A stretch of 64,000 nucleotides of DNA. Origin: Ophiura sarsii. Its lineage: Eukaryota; Echinodermata; Ophiuroidea; Amphilepidida; Ophiuridae. Each line of letters starts with the position of its first letter. Position 1 is the first letter of the stretch. The position numbers and the translations under genes were made by a program. The stretch spans positions 19,710,658 to 19,774,657 of the forward strand of contig CM069457.1 of assembly GCA_035610835.1 (NCBI GenBank), in the 5' to 3' direction. Below are positions 36,265-50,800 of this stretch, in pieces. The notes under the pieces were generated by a model. That model was not told where the DNA came from and did no database searches. It saw only the letters and a list, made by a program, of their open reading frames with translations.

Positions 36265-36433
36265 CAGTGGAATCTCGTAAACACAAAGTTACTTGGCCCT
36301 CAGATTTTAGTTTGCGTTGATATGAATTTGTGTTATCAGGTCAAATCATTATGTTCTTGAATAGCACCTTGTGTTATCAGGAATTGAGTGCAGGTTCTGT
36401 GTTAACCGAGTTTGTGTTAACAAGGTTCCATTG
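36265..36433. mobile_element. 169 bp pogo/Tigger-type MITE
   Basis: Ends CAGTGGAATCTCGTAAACAC and, mirrored, CAATGGAACCTTGTTAACAC, with TA at 36263-36264 and 36434-36435. The interior repeats GTGTTATCAGG/GTGTTAACC motifs. CAGTGGAACCTCG is the pogo/Tigger terminal pattern. Confidence 0.8.
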
Positions 36434-36943
36434 TACATTTAAGTTGATATTGGCAAATTTCTCTTGACCGACCTTTTCAAACATTTCCAATGATCAAATC
36501 TGAAGCCTGAGAAGAAAATATTTAAACAATTGTAACATCAAATTATTCATCACATTATCAAAGTACTATATACAACCGCTGTGTGGCAGTGCCAAAATTA
36601 CTGATACTTTTTCAAGAATACTATCAGTCAGACGCCTTATATAGATCTACAGTACAGCACATCCCATGTATACAGTGTAATATTAGGATGTTTAGTCATA
36701 ACAATGGAACAGTTAGGAGCCAAGCCAAAACTCAATGAGAATCAGGAAAGATAGGAGTTATAAGAATCAACGTTGATTGATCCTCACAAAAAAGTAAAGG
36801 GATTCTCAAAAAAAGATTACTTGTTGAATGGAGGAGAATCCATAATCTTAACCGATACTTGTCACCTTTGACAGACTTTTGATCCTGACAGCAACCGTGG
36901 TTACCTGTGAAGTTCTTCCAAAATATTTTCAAGACATGGACTA

Positions 36944-37149
36944 GGGTAAAGTCGCCTATTTTTGGTCAGCGCCTATTTTCGGTCACTGGTCAAAATCGTG
37001 TAATTGCATCGGTCGTTGCCATTTTAAAAGCAATACCGGGCATCAACTATGCGGGGTTTTTTTAGTCATCAGTTTATAACGACAAAGTCATTTTTATTAC
37101 AGGATTTGGGCCGAAAATAGGCGCTGACCGAAAATAGGCGACTTTACCC
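36944..37149. mobile_element. 206 bp MITE with duplicated motif in its TIR
   Basis: TIR about 43 bp: GGGTAAAGTCGCCTATTTTT then GGTCAGCGCCTATTTTCGGTCA, exactly mirrored at the right. TA flanks at 36942-36943 and 37150-37151. The CGCCTATTTTYGGTCA motif occurs twice per arm. Confidence 0.88.
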
Positions 37150-37152
37150 TAC

Positions 37153-37234
37153 TATAATCAAAACAAATAATTGTTGATCCAAAGGTTTCACACGGTCTTG
37201 TGACGTAATGCATTCCCAATTTGTTTTGATTATA
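37153..37234. mobile_element. 82 bp MITE, TATAATCAAAACAAA family, copy 1
   Basis: TATAATCAAAACAAA at the left, mirrored at the right. It almost touches the preceding MITE. The interior TTGATCCAAAGGTTTCACAC is related to the copy at 57124-58148. Confidence 0.7.
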
Positions 37235-37569
37235 ATGACAAAAAAAAATACCAGACCACATAGTCAAGGATGTCAAAGATTACCTTTGAGGCTAGGTGGA
37301 TAAGGAGGTTGTGCATATGAAAATAATTAATTGGAGAAGTCGTAACAACCCCTCATTCAAGAATCTTACCCAATAATTTGTCCTCTACAGTAGAACTCTG
37401 CCATAAACACTTGAGCTGAAGGCAGTAATTGTGTTACATACTATTTTACATTATAAATGATGACTGTCTTGTACCTTAGTGTTCTGCAGATATCTGAGAC
37501 TATAAAAAGTTAATCCAAATCCAGTCTCCCATGGAAAATAGCACAAGACGGCAATTATTTTACAGATTA

Positions 37570-38346
37570 TTTATTTATTGCCATTCCTTGTGCTTTGTTC
37601 TGCATGAGACACTTATTTGAGGATATTTCCCACACTACTTCCTACATAACTACACTTAAAAACAAATATAATATGAAATTCTTGAAATCTTCCAATTTCA
37701 TTATGGTGGATCATTCTTGATAATACAACATCGATGTATGCACTGAACATGCAGCAATGGGCTACCAAAGAGAACAAGGAATTCTTAGTATTTCCTAATT
37801 ATTACCAAATACAATTTTTAAACTTTTATTTGACAAGTCAGTTTCGACTTACGTTCTTGATATAAAATTTTAATCTATGAAATATTTGCAGGGCAAACTG
37901 TTCTTTTAAAACCTTAGCAGGGAGCAGGGATCCACTTACCAAAGCTGGTCAAAGTGTTGTAAGTGCTGCAAACCAATAGGTATCAAATCAATATAACGAC
38001 GCATTGTAAGTTTGTTTCCACTATGGACCTTACAATTGATATTCCAGAGGTATAACTCAACCACGTGAGGAGTAGCAATACTGCATAGTTACAGTGCTTC
38101 TGATTGGGTGAACTACAATATACTCATTTAAAATAACCAATTAAAACACAGCTTTTAAAAATATTTCACTCCAATCTTATCAGGGGCTCAATTATTCTAA
38201 CAACGTCTCTGATTGGTTCAAAAAATGATGTATACAATTGTCTGACCAATTAGCAGGTAGTTCTTAAGGTGTCACGGGGTACATGATCCCTGGAATGCTG
38301 GGATTACTGATACTATGACATTGATAAAGGTCACGCTTGCAGTGTC
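37570..38346 (-). other. HNRNPUL1: Probable HNRNPUL1 3' UTR
   Basis: Sequence downstream of the stop on the minus strand with no ORF. AATAAA-type signals on that strand occur at 37825-37830 (about 520 nt after the stop) and as an overlapping AATAAATAAAT at 37570-37579. Which is used cannot be told from sequence. Confidence 0.4.
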
Positions 38347-38850
38347 TTACTGCTGCGTACTGCTCTGCTGTTGCTGTGTAGCCGCCGTCGCAGCAGCCGG
38401 CTGCTGTTGCTGATTGTAGTTATAGTTGCCGTAGTACTGCGCATATTGTTGCGCGTACTGCGGGTTATTCTGGTAGTATTGCTGATACTGCTGATACTGC
38501 TGCGCGTACTGCTGGTACTGTTGCGCGTACTGCTGCTGGGTCTGTGCCGTCGTAGCTGCTGCTGCAGGCGTTGCAGCCGCCGCCGCCGTTGTGCTTCCGG
38601 CTGTTCCGGCTGCAGGCGTTGCAGCCGCAGCAGCTTGAGTACCATAACCTTGCTGCGTACCGTAGCCTTGTGCGCCATACCCTTGCTGGCTGTATTGGCC
38701 ATAAGCCTGTTGGTTGTATCCAGTCTGAGCTTGGGCACCATAGCCACTCTGCGCATTGGCGTTGCTACCATATCCAGCAGCCTGGTTTGCTTGGTTGTAG
38801 GCGCCGTAGCCAGATTGACCTCCGCTACTAGACTGGTTATAGTTGGATTG
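38347..38850 (-). CDS. HNRNPUL1: HNRNPUL1 coding exon 13: Q/Y/G/A-rich tail and stop
   Basis: 504 nt including TAA. It encodes [20 protein letters not shown], many (A)QSGYGAQ and QGYGTQ repeats, two alanine/threonine runs, and a [20 protein letters not shown] stretch that resembles the C-terminus of vertebrate HNRNPUL1. The composition is prion-like (FUS-type), so a role in condensates is a reasonable inference. Acceptor TTTGTGCAG. Confidence 0.92.
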   Translation of the reverse strand, partial: QSNYNQSSSGGQSGYGAYNQANQAAGYGSNANAQSGYGAQAQTGYNQQAYGQYSQQGYGAQGYGTQQGYGTQAAAAATPAAGTAGSTTAAAAATPAAAATTAQTQQQYAQQYQQYAQQYQQYQQYYQNNPQYAQQYAQYYGNYNYNQQQQPAAATAATQQQQSSTQQ

Positions 38851-41800
38851 CTGCACAAATGGAAAACAATGACAACATTATCGCATTTGATAGATTGGGT
38901 CAGATATGGAATGAGACACCTACCTGGTGATAAATGATCTAGATCACTCTAGAAATAGATTGTAAGTCACTCATTATACATTGACCCAGTTTAACCCTCA
39001 CACCACCAAATCCAACAGAATCCATTCCCCGATCACACAAACGTACATCTAGGCTCCGAATTTCTTTGAGCATGACCCCCATAGCGTGATGCACGATCAC
39101 CTACCCGGTGTTCTCTCTTCGTATTCAGAAGGGTAACACATGATCGTTCCAGGATCTTGAAATGCCTGCCTATTTAACAGCGTTTCACGGACTATTTTGC
39201 TCATTTGTCTAAAAATAACTCCCTTTTATTCAAGGACACTTTCTAAATAGTCCCCCTTTTTGCGCAAAAACGAGGACATATCTGGTTCAAAATACCCCTT
39301 TTTCCTATTCTCAGGACAATTTGATATGACACAATACTCATTCTAATTTTGTCTTCTTCTTAGAGGACATTAGCCTAAAATGACCCCTTATTTTTTTAAA
39401 TCGCGGACATAGCTTCAAAAAAGATCCCAAATATAGGGAAATGCGGATGTCCGCGGACATGGTACGGAAAACCCCCCTTTTCCGCGATTTTTGGAACGAT
39501 CATGCGTACCCAAAGTCAATGTTGACTGACACCACCGGGCAACTGGACTCTGGCCACTTTTTCCGTTTTGATTTGTCCTGTGTTTCACCCCTGTTAGCTT
39601 GATTGCCACAACCCCCCCCCCCCCCCCGAATAGATTAGGGTTAATATTAGAAACTGTACCAGCAGAAACATCAGGCTGAATCAAGATGGGGTTTTTCTAT
39701 ACCAGTGGATAAAAACTTTGAAATCAAAATGATAAATGAATTGGAGATCCGAAAATCGGTTTGCATCTCTGCCAATGGCATCATAAACACGGAAAAACAT
39801 CACTTCTCCGAACCACTTATCATTTCCCTGTTCTGACAATTCCACTTATCTCACAAATGGTATCTGATATGAAGGGTGGTATATTATGGTTATTTTAAAA
39901 ATAGAAGATGTCATCCCAGCCATATCTGATACAGTGTACTAAGGCAAATGGCTCTCTAATAAGGCTGAATCAGTCAGTCTGGCCTTTTATTTTCTTATTA
40001 TTCCCTTTACTTGAAAATTACAAATATGTGACGCAATCAAGAGGAATGAGTCGGATGTCGGGGAATCCCAAATTGAGATATGGCCAATTCAAAATGGCGG
40101 CTTACATAAGTTTTGATGGAAATTCATGTATACAATTTGACATAACTTTGGAACAAAACGTCGTATCGACATGGGGTTTTCATTTTCTGAAAGCTCTAGG
40201 TGTCTTCTTCATAACTGTATTAAAAACTCATTTTCGACTAGGGTCAACATCCGACTCATTCCTCTTGATCGCGTCACATATCTGTAAAAATGTCGCCGTT
40301 TCATAGTATAAGTAATCCTTGAGATAGGGTTTTTGAAAAATCTGTTTTGTATGGTAAAACTAATAGCTGCCGCATGGAAAGTGTTAAAAAACCAATTCAA
40401 TAATGGAATCTTGGGACTGTTGCCAAATTTCATTTCTAAAAAATGAACAACTACTTCAGCTGTCTTTCTCAACTAAGAGGCAAGTTAATCGTTTCTGCAC
40501 CTTCAATACTGCAAAATTGATATTCTGCAAAAGTTCAAACTCTTTTTCAATTGCCAATCTTTTTCGTATATTTGTTGATGCTCATGGTGTGCTGCACATA
40601 AATAGAAAGTTGATGTGTCCATCTTTACAATGATATCAAATTTGTAGCAATCACTTGTTTCAGTGTTAAGCCAATTCCTTGAAAAATATGGGGAGGTCTA
40701 AATTTGAATTCTGAATGTGCCAAAATTATCACTATTATTGTATAGATGGCCAAGTACTGAGAGAAATGATTGCTACAAATAACGCATCATTGGAAAGAGG
40801 AACACATCCCGGGTTTGGTGCAACAAAGGGCTATCTACATTTTTTGCCAAAATGAGATTTTGGTATCAAAATGATCCCCACAACCTAATTATGAGAAAAT
40901 AGTAAATTCACAAAAAGGTTTGAATAGCATTTCTATTAACTTGTCAAAACCAATAGGTGACAATGACGGGTACAAATCTTTAATTCACTTTTTCTTAAAA
41001 TGACCGAAATGCAGATCTAGCCCTTTGTTGCACTAAACCCTCGACATTAGCTTTTCGTACAATATCCGGAAAAATTGGTGATCAAAAAATATATTTCTGA
41101 ACCTTTTTTGAGGCGTTTATCTCTGTATTTCATACCTGTTGGTTATATCCTCTATTGTAAGATTCGCCTCCTCCACTGCCCTGCTGATCACGTCTGTTAT
41201 AACCACCGCCTCCGCTTTCGCCGCCTCTATTCCTATCATATCCACCACCTCCATAACCGCCACCTCTACCTCCACGACCACCACCTCCGTAACCATCACT
41301 ACGGTCATCACGGCCACCTCTCCAGCCACCACCACCACGACCTCGGTATTCTCCACCGCCACGTCCTCGGTATTCTCCGCCGCCACCGCCACGACCTATG
41401 GAAAATAGATGCGATGATGTTTTCTTATTAGGGTTGTTACTTTTGAGAAACCAATTTAATTGGGGACCCAATTTAATTTTTTTGTGAAAATTTCCACAAA
41501 CGATTATTAGGACGCCATCATTTGCTGTAATTGTGTCATGCTTGTTTCAAAATGGCATCCCATAAGTGAAAATATGTGGCGAAGATCACATTTAAATGCA
41601 CCGATCTGACGTAAACCCATTTCTAGTGAAAGAGTTAGGCATCTTTCAGTAAGCTTATTGATATTTTGTTGATGGGTCACTTAAAGCGATTCGGGATGGT
41701 GATACTTGTTCCCTGGACCCTTACATTTTCGGGGACTCAAATTTCCTGCAGTTCTCACCCCTTATTATGGATAATACTTTTTTGATTCCGTCAATGGATA

Positions 41801-44800
41801 ATTGGATTGGGATAGCAAAATACTTCTCCTACTATAACAAATTCAAAATGTATTGAGACTACAAAAGTACATGACTGGCCGACTTCAAAGAAGATTTTAA
41901 GGTCTTCCCACAATGCATTGCGCGAACGCCAACCAACTATAGCTTTTTCAACACGATGCATTTGTCGAGCTCTTTAAGTTTTAAAAATAAGAAAAAGGAA
42001 CACTGATAACTAATTATTCATTGATGACAACTAGAACATTGGAGCTTCAACGACGAACGCGCTATGAAGCCATGATTGTGTGCATATGTTTATGGGAACT
42101 GAGACAAATTGGAGATCAGAACTAGGGCATTTTGCAAAAAAGCAACATTGAATTGTGGTGGTGTCTTTATAATCTACTTTGGGCTTACTTAATCATACTG
42201 TTTGATGAGGTCTATTTCTAACTATTAATTTGGGTTTTTTTGTGTGTCTGAAGCCAAACATCAGGAGTTTCAGAAGTGTTCAGATACTGTCCATAGAAAA
42301 CAATTCCTATAACATCTGGACAGTTAGCAGTATTTTTATTGAGCAACAAAAACGGTCACAAGCAAAACATTTGAGTTTTCAACAATTTTCATACAATAAG
42401 AACAATTTTGGGGAAATTGTTTTTTTAATAGGTGGGTTACATATAGAACAGGTTTTTTTCTTTCCTGTGGCCTTACTGGACATTGTTCTTACCTCTACCT
42501 CTTCCTCTATCATTCCTTCCATATCCTCCACCACCTTCATAGCCGCCACGATCATAGCCTCCTCTATAACCGCCACCACCTCTGTTACCACCTCGGCCAC
42601 CTCTGTAACCGCCGCGATCACCGTAATCGCCACCATCGCGGTCATAGCTTCCTCGATCGTGACCGCCACGGTCATATCCACCGCGATCATGTCCACCACG
42701 TCCACCTCCACGTCCGCCGTAGCCTCTATCCTGATTGAAGCCTTTATCTTGGGAACCACCACGGGAATCGCCTCGTTCTTGCCAGCGACCACCACCTCGT
42801 TTGTCGCCAACAGCTTCGCGCCCTTCCTTTTGGTATTTCTCGACAAGAGGTTTAGCATCATCTTGAGACAGCTCTATGAAACGAACCTCCTTAAACATCT
42901 GTCCATCCTCTGGCAACTGAAAGTTAGCTGTTGAAGATAGAATTCAAATCCCAAACAAAATAAGCAACATGCAATCCACCATGGTTTAAGGATATCATCA
43001 ACAGTTTGGTTCAACTTGTTGCTACAGATTGGCTCAATTCTCACAACAAAACTGCAGTAGAGTTGGGTTAAGTTGTACAACTGCCATTACATTTGCCACT
43101 TGCGGTCCAAACAAAATGTCCACAACTTTTTTTACCAGTCTAACAATTGCAGAAATCAGCTGTGAGAACTAAGCAAATTCTTCAACAGCAACAACAGACA
43201 AAGCCTTCCCAAACTGTCAATGCACCCATAATCACCTAGATGTGGGCCAGGGGCGGGAGAGAGAAAAAGAGAGAAAATATAAAAACACACAATGCAAACA
43301 TACAAAAATGGTTAATAGATCTTGGTAACTACATTGTGAAGCCTTGTTGTATGATCGTATGTCCTACCTTTCATTTCCAACACGGCATGCTCTGGTACAT
43401 CCTTGCCTTCGTCTGACGTGCGTTTTTCAATACGGTCCTTAAAATCTTCATCAGTGGGGACTATAACGATAGCTTTGCTGTTGAAACCTTCAAAGGGTCG
43501 CATTTTTCGTCGTCTTGCCGAGGGGTACACATTTGTCTGATAGTGGTAGAGCGAGCAAGTGGGTGAGTGAGTGAACAGCCCAAACATCAAGAAATGTTCA
43601 TTCAATGTTATCTTACAGCACCAACCAATCCAACCTACACCGGTGTCCGTGCACGCACCATGCACCGTGTAGGCGATTAGTGTTACTTGGTATAAACATA
43701 TTAATATAGTTTTTAACTTGACATAAAGCTGGCTTGCTTATGTACTATAACTCTGCAATGATAAGTCCATATATCATGGTTATTAAATAGCTCATCCTTC
43801 ATCTCCTCTGTGTCAATTGTTTCCTCTACTAATACTTACTGTTTAGCTGGTTGTCAAGCTGTAAAGTAATGGCTGTTTGTTATCGGTTAATACAAGATAT
43901 GGAAATTGTATATAATACATCATCATTTTCATCATCTTACGACTTAACAAATTTTCACTTAATATCAGATGAGGCTATTATTATGTAGGATCAGGTCTGT
44001 GCAACCAGTAACATGAGAGTGGCCCTTAATATATACAAATCTACATGAACTTCTAGGTGTATAAGTGCTGAGCTAGTTCGGTCTTGTTCTCATGCTTATT
44101 TAATTCTCGTGATCGTAGGCTGGCAGATGTGTGGAGAGGGCTAACTCCTGTGATCATTCTCAAATATTGCTGTATAAATACCCTTCTATGGGGTTTCTTT
44201 TATTATTAAAGATAGCTTATAACAAGAATCATAAAATGGTGTACATAAAATAAGAGTGCACCCCTTGAAAATTGCCCAATTTAATCACAACTATCAACCT
44301 CCGCATTTGTCAAATCCTAATCTAAATAAACAAGACTCTCATCCCGAAATTTGATTCCAACTTCTGGTGGATCTCCGCTTAAGTCATCATGGCAACTACT
44401 GAATGATATGTTGCATGTGTCGCTTTTAATCAGGTGTATTCATCTTATTTCAATAGATACAATCTCTTTCTAGTGTATTTCCAATTGAATTGCTGTCTAT
44501 TCTAAAAATAACGTACACAAAATGTCCAATTGGATATATATCGTCACTGTTCTGTTGAAACCTCGTATATCTTTCCGGCCCTCCGCATGTACCAAGTAAA
44601 ACTGCTCAAAAGTTATGCGTAGGAAGTGTAGTGTTATACATGCTCCGGGGCAAGAGCACTTACAAAGTTTTGATAGATGTGCTTTTAGCCCTTGAACATG
44701 TTTTGATACACATAGAGAGTATTACGTATACACGCTGAAGGGCCAGATGGAGGCACATTTCATTTTCTTGCACAAATAATTATAATCTGCTCTACTTGTG

Positions 44801-47800
44801 GTGATTTTATCACTCTGTTAATTTGTTGCAGTGCTATCTCAATCTGCTATATTTGGCGATATTTCTCCTATCAGTATCTTAAAGGCTGCTTTACTTTTTG
44901 TACATTTTTGTTTTTCATTTCTCACAGTGGGGGCTTGAATCGACTCTACTTTTGGTATTCATAGCTTCATTTCTACAAACATTATTCCATTTTTTGCATA
45001 TTTTTGCTTTTTTATTTTACAACTCATCGAAGTACAGATATCCAGTAAATAAAACTTCCTGAAATGTAATGGTCTGATTTTGGAATTTACTCGTTCTTCT
45101 TGGTAGATTTTATGACTATGTTCAAACTACAAAATACATTAGTGTGTATAAAAGATGCAAAACTCATGCAATAGGTGAATTTCAAAGTGCTACAATAAAT
45201 ATACTCCAAACATGTCGGTTGTCATGCATGTCTTGCTTGCAGGTGTCAATCCATCATTTCAGTAGGTGCTGTCACTTTCTCTTCATGTAATGATGTCATC
45301 TCAAGTTGATAGATCAAATATTGAATGATTGAATTTTTACTACCATAACTGCTGTATCTGAACATGCTTTTCAATAGCACTTATAGATTAGCACTTATAG
45401 ATAATAAGTAATTTCTAAATTTCTAATCATATCATCGTCCAGAACTCCCTACATTGTTAACTACGTTGAAATTGAGCCAGTATATATTTTTTATTCTAAA
45501 TTTGATTAGAATTCATAAATGAATTGCCATCAAATATTAAATGATTGACATTTTACTACCATCTGAACATGCTTTTCAATAGCACAATATATTAAATAAT
45601 ATCTAAATTTCTAATCATATCATTTTCCAGATCTCCCTACATTGTTATCTACGTTGATGTTGAACCAGTATATATTTTTTTATTTAAAATTTGATTAGAA
45701 GTCATAAATTAATTGCCTTCTTGACAGTCATTGCTGCATGCTTTAACTCAATACAAAACCTTGCCTGTGCAAACAGAAGTAGAAGATGTTTGAAAAGCTC
45801 TACACTATTCTACATAACGCTTATTTTAGTTTCACAAGTAGAATGTGATGTCATGCTCCACACGTGAACAGATATTAAGAAATATGATGCCCTCCTAATT
45901 TTCCATTTCTCTGCATGTTCCTGACGTGCATAAAACTTGATACAGTAATTGGCGATTGATTGATGATACTCTACACTTCAAAACATTTCAATAAATGACG
46001 ATCCATTGGTATTATAGCATTTGATACTAATAACGCAAGTGATTCAGTTATCAATTACACACACAGGGCGGGCCACTCTCAGTACTACCATAACTTTGAA
46101 CAATATCATGTAGCAGTCAGTTTCTTAAGCACTAACAGTGAGTTGTTGCCCATTGCTTATTACAATTACAGCTTTCATTTACTACATTCAATTACATCTT
46201 AATACTAGGCACTACCTTAACATTAAGTTACTACTACATACATGGTCTTACACTATACTTAAATCATTATAGACTCACAAAATTCCAGCGAATACCATCG
46301 GACCTTGAATCATTCTGTGCAGAAATTTATGCTACACTAAATAGTGTGAGTGGTTTAGTGAGTGAAATTTAGGTTGGACCACGGTGGAGCTCCAAAACTT
46401 GACCTTGGGATATATCAATTGATTAAATGATTGAAAGTGGGTTATCATAGCATTATTGAATTGTTTGTAGTTTAAAAGAGCCTGAATATTAGCCGTTCTC
46501 TTCATTGGAATTTTGATCTTACAAGATTACATTACTCTGTATAAATCTAGGATATAATCTTATTTTACGCACTACAGAGAGGTGTCAAAGAATCACACAT
46601 ACATACCTTGAATACAGATTACAGAGAACCAGCCCTCAAAAAGTTATTACTTACGATTGTCGTTCCATTCTGCCTATCATCACACAGATACCTATGCCAA
46701 GTAAACTCATTACTTACCACCACACAAATTGGGTTAGAACTTAACCTACAACACTGTACGCCATCCACATATTTTCTGAAGCGATATTATACTTAATTTA
46801 CGTTCAAATTACTCGAATGTCTGTCTCACTGTGTTTTTATTCTTATTGATGATTAGTATAGCAGTGTAGTATAAGAAATATATCTCGATAATACAGTGAG
46901 GGGTTTAAACAGCATGTACATTTTAGATTAATTCACAAGGACATTCATCTCGATGATAAGTGGTTAGTATAGAATTATAATCTTTATATTATACGATGGG
47001 GTTATTAAAAATGGGTCTGTACCAATACTTTACAAAGTCGTATGGGGATTTAACAAAGTTGCACCAATACTTTATATAACTGTATCTTAGTAACGGCTGT
47101 TAGACGTCTCATTATAGTATTGAAACGATACCGAGTGATAAACTCGTATTGATGATGACAAGATGAAATGTGATTAACGCTAGATATCTCTGGTCATTCT
47201 TGAAGCCAGCCATACTCCTGTGCTATTTGCTTAATTATATTAGGTAATTACCTGGTCCAGGATATAGTTGCGCTTCTTGCGCGCTGCAATCTCAAAGAAC
47301 TTGTTCAGGCACCGGGTGGCGTTGTCGATCAACTGCTGGAAACGTCCCGAGTAGTTGCGCTGTCGCCGCAGTCCCATGACCTAAAAATTTGGTGGGGTGG
47401 GTTCAAAGTTAACAACGAGAAAAACACTGACACACAAAATATCCTTAGTGATACGCCCTAGCCTTAAACTACAATACACTAGTGTACAGAGTCGTGGTTG
47501 GCTTTGCCGATAGCTACTTACAGATCCTATCCATTGTCTTTGGTTTTATTACGATGGTAGAGGGCAGCATACCGATGTACTTACAAAGTAATATCAATCA
47601 CCCGAGTGCGTGCGTACATGCGACGTACTCAAGCTGCACCATAATTTACAAGTTGAATTACATTGTTGAGTGATTGGCCGGCAGGTATACTGTTTTCCGG
47701 CCACCAATTCAAAACTGTTGGCGATCTCTTTTTTATGTATTTTCTCGTTCTCTAGCTCTCTCTGTGTGTGATGTCGTACACATGATGTAGTACGCTGACG

Positions 47801-50800
47801 CGTTAAGTGCGTGTGTGTGTGCTAAAGTAATACATAAAACAACTTGTAGAGCGTGATTAACATATTCTTAAGTTGAGATATTAATGATTCATGCAACCTA
47901 CAGAGTTATTATAACAATACTGTAAGGACACTTTTATAGGGTAGGGGAGTAATTCGAATTGAGCACAAAAACTGAAAGCAAACAAAATTGCGTAAAGAAA
48001 AATGCTATGCTGGCGAGATGGATAAAGTAAAAGAGTCTTATACCAAATAAGGGGGCTGAGGGAAAGGGGCAGGTGTCACTGAAGAGGAATTAAGTGTGAA
48101 AATGTTTCTTTTCTTCACTAAATTATAGGTGGATTTTGGAGTCTACCAGGGTTTTCGAATTGTTGAAAATAAAAACTCAAAGGGATGAGACTTGTGACAA
48201 TTTTGAAGGGTCTGAGGGAGGAGAGGAAAGAGAGGGGGTTAAGGAGGAGAGGAAAGAGAGAGGGTTAAGGGAGGAGAGGAAAGAGAGGGATATGGGGATT
48301 ATTAAGGGATGTGAACGAGATAAAAATAGAACGAGGAGCATGGTCGGGAATTAGACGGGAAGATGAAGGAGATGTTGCAAGGAAAAGAGATCAGTAAGGA
48401 GGAAGAGGGTAGATTGGAATGAAGGGAGAAATGTTAGGCAAAGTGAAGGAGGACAACAACATTTGGTAATTTCGGACATTTTGGTTTAGAAATAGAGCAA
48501 TAACAGGGAGGATGTGATCATAAGGGGACGAAGTGACACAAGATGCTCACTTTAAAAGATGTGTTGGTTTTAAGGGCATGTTGTATCTGCCAAAAAGTAT
48601 TTGGTTTTTAAGTGGAGGTATTAGGCAAGGGGGATAAAATGCACTCGTTTAAGTAGTTGATGGTGATGGCAAGGATATGTCGTATTGGCCAAAAGGTGTT
48701 GTGTTGGTTTAACAAATTATGGCAATAAAGGGGAAGGAATGGAAAAGAAACAAAGGTAGAACCCTGACACGGGTGGTGGGAAGGAACATGATGTACTCTG
48801 CCAGAAGCGATTTGGTTGGTTTTAAAATATGGCAATAAAGGGAGAGAGTGGGAAAGAAACCAAATGTGGCAATAAAGGGGGAGGGAAAGAGAGATAGCAT
48901 GAATTGAATTTGACAAGGGTGGGAAGGGAGGCAGTGGGAAAGAAACCAAATGTGGCAATAGAGGGGGGAGGGGAAGAGACACAGAATGAATTGAATTTGA
49001 CAAGAGTGGGAAGGGAGGCACACAATCTGCCAAAAGGTGAGGTATTTGCTTTCAAAATATTGGGGAGAGAGTGGAAAGGATGGTGTGACCTTAACATGGG
49101 TTGATGGTAATAAGGACAGGTATAAGCCTGCCTGTCCTGGAGTCATTTTCCTCCTCAACCAAACATACCTTCATCTTATCCATAATGAGATTGGTGCCGA
49201 GGACGTAGTATTTCTTTTCCGGGTTTTCAAGACAGTATTTCTCTGCCCACGTTGTCTTACCGGCACCGGGGAGACCCACCATCATCAGAATCTGAAAAAG
49301 ATTATGATATTAAAACTCTTCAAACTTTCCAAAACCAAAATAGTATAAGGATACGGGCAATCGGGCATGGTTAAAATTTAAGCCCTTGGAAATTTGATTC
49401 CTAATTTCCCCTCTCTGTGGCTTTTTTCAGTTGATTATGCATTGCAAAAATCTGAAAATAACTTTTATTTTGCAATTATGTTTATTCATTTTCAGGGGAA
49501 ATCCTGACAGCTTCAAAACATACTAGTGTAGCTGAGCGATCAAAGCAGTTCCAGATGAACTGTTTTACATAATTTATCTTTGAAACGTTTCATTCTTAAT
49601 CAGCAATGACTTGCCAAGTCAGGACTGTGTGCAATTGTAGCAGTTGCTAATGAAAGATTTGGCATCATTGATCCTTCTAGCATTTAAGTCTGTGGTGACT
49701 TGCCAGAAGTCCGGACAGGTGGCTATTACACTATTTATGGCATTGTTTTAGATAATAAATAATGTGAGTTTGCAATCGTAGCAATTGCTAATAAAAGGTT
49801 TAGCATCATTGATCCTTTTAGCATTTGAGTCTGTGATGACTTGCCAGAAGTCCTGACAGGTGGCTAGACCCAAAACTACATACATACTACTTGCAGTTTA
49901 TTTCAGTCCAACTTGTAAGCAATCTTTCATTATTATCTGTCAAGTTGCTGACATAACAATTGCTTTATTGCTCCATTTCAGTTACAAAAAATATAAACAC
50001 CGGCTACTGAAATTACATCATGTCCATTAGACATTAGACAACAAACAAAGTGTTGCGTTGCCCTCAACGGCCGATGATTATTGAGGTCGGTTGGGTTTTT
50101 GTTTTTTGTTTGAATTGCTGAAAAATATTACTGCCAAACTGAGGCTGTTGTGGTTCATATCAAGACGAAATTAAAAATGACAATTTTTATGTTTCTAGTG
50201 TGATAATAGTTTAAAAACTATTTATTCACGCAAACATTATTTCTTTCATTTCAAGCAGATAATAGCAATATTTTGACATATGGGCAAAATATAATTCTTT
50301 ATAAAAAAATGTGACCCTGTTTTTTGACATTTTAGTGTTGGTCACTCAGGGCAACACAACAATTTCTTTGGGACCCTTACGTCCCCCAAAAAAGTTTGTT
50401 TGTCCATAGAGGGTCCTCAAAAGGTAGGGTCGGTAGGTCAGATTTGTTTGAATTTTTGTTTGATTTCTTTTTTTTCTTTTTTTTAAATTGAAAAAGGCTA
50501 TAATAGTACACGGTTGGTCGGACATGAACAAACAAACACTACTCCTATAATTCTTACCTCACAGTCTTTCTTCTCAGCAGGTGGTAGTGGTGCACGTACG
50601 CTATCCTCTGTGGGGACTTTACCAAGGAAGGTGAAACCCTCTTTGATGGGGAAATATGGCTCCTGAAATAGTAAGAAATAATCAACCAGTATTAATGAAT
50701 ATACTCAGTCATTCATTAATGAATATACTCAGTCATTCAATATACGCAGTCATTCACAGCATGTTCCGAGCCATCTATCATGTGACCTACCAGACAGATC

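Larger units (their letters stand above)
38851..41135 (-). other. HNRNPUL1: HNRNPUL1 intron 12 and its repeats
   Basis: 2285 bp. Contains a foldback element (39130-39510), a 16 bp poly-C run (39612-39627) and a 252 bp MITE (40027-40278). The rest shows no feature. ORFs here are short and unrelated to the gene. Confidence 0.7.

Noticed and set aside
38371..38937. 188-codon plus-strand ORF rich in Leu/Val/Arg
   Set aside because: Antisense shadow of HNRNPUL1 exon 13; the minus-strand frame fits the family and splice sites.
42230..42934. 234-codon plus-strand ORF rich in Ser/Thr/Ile
   Set aside because: Antisense of the RGG-coding exon 11; low complexity comes from the codon pattern of Gly/Arg repeats.
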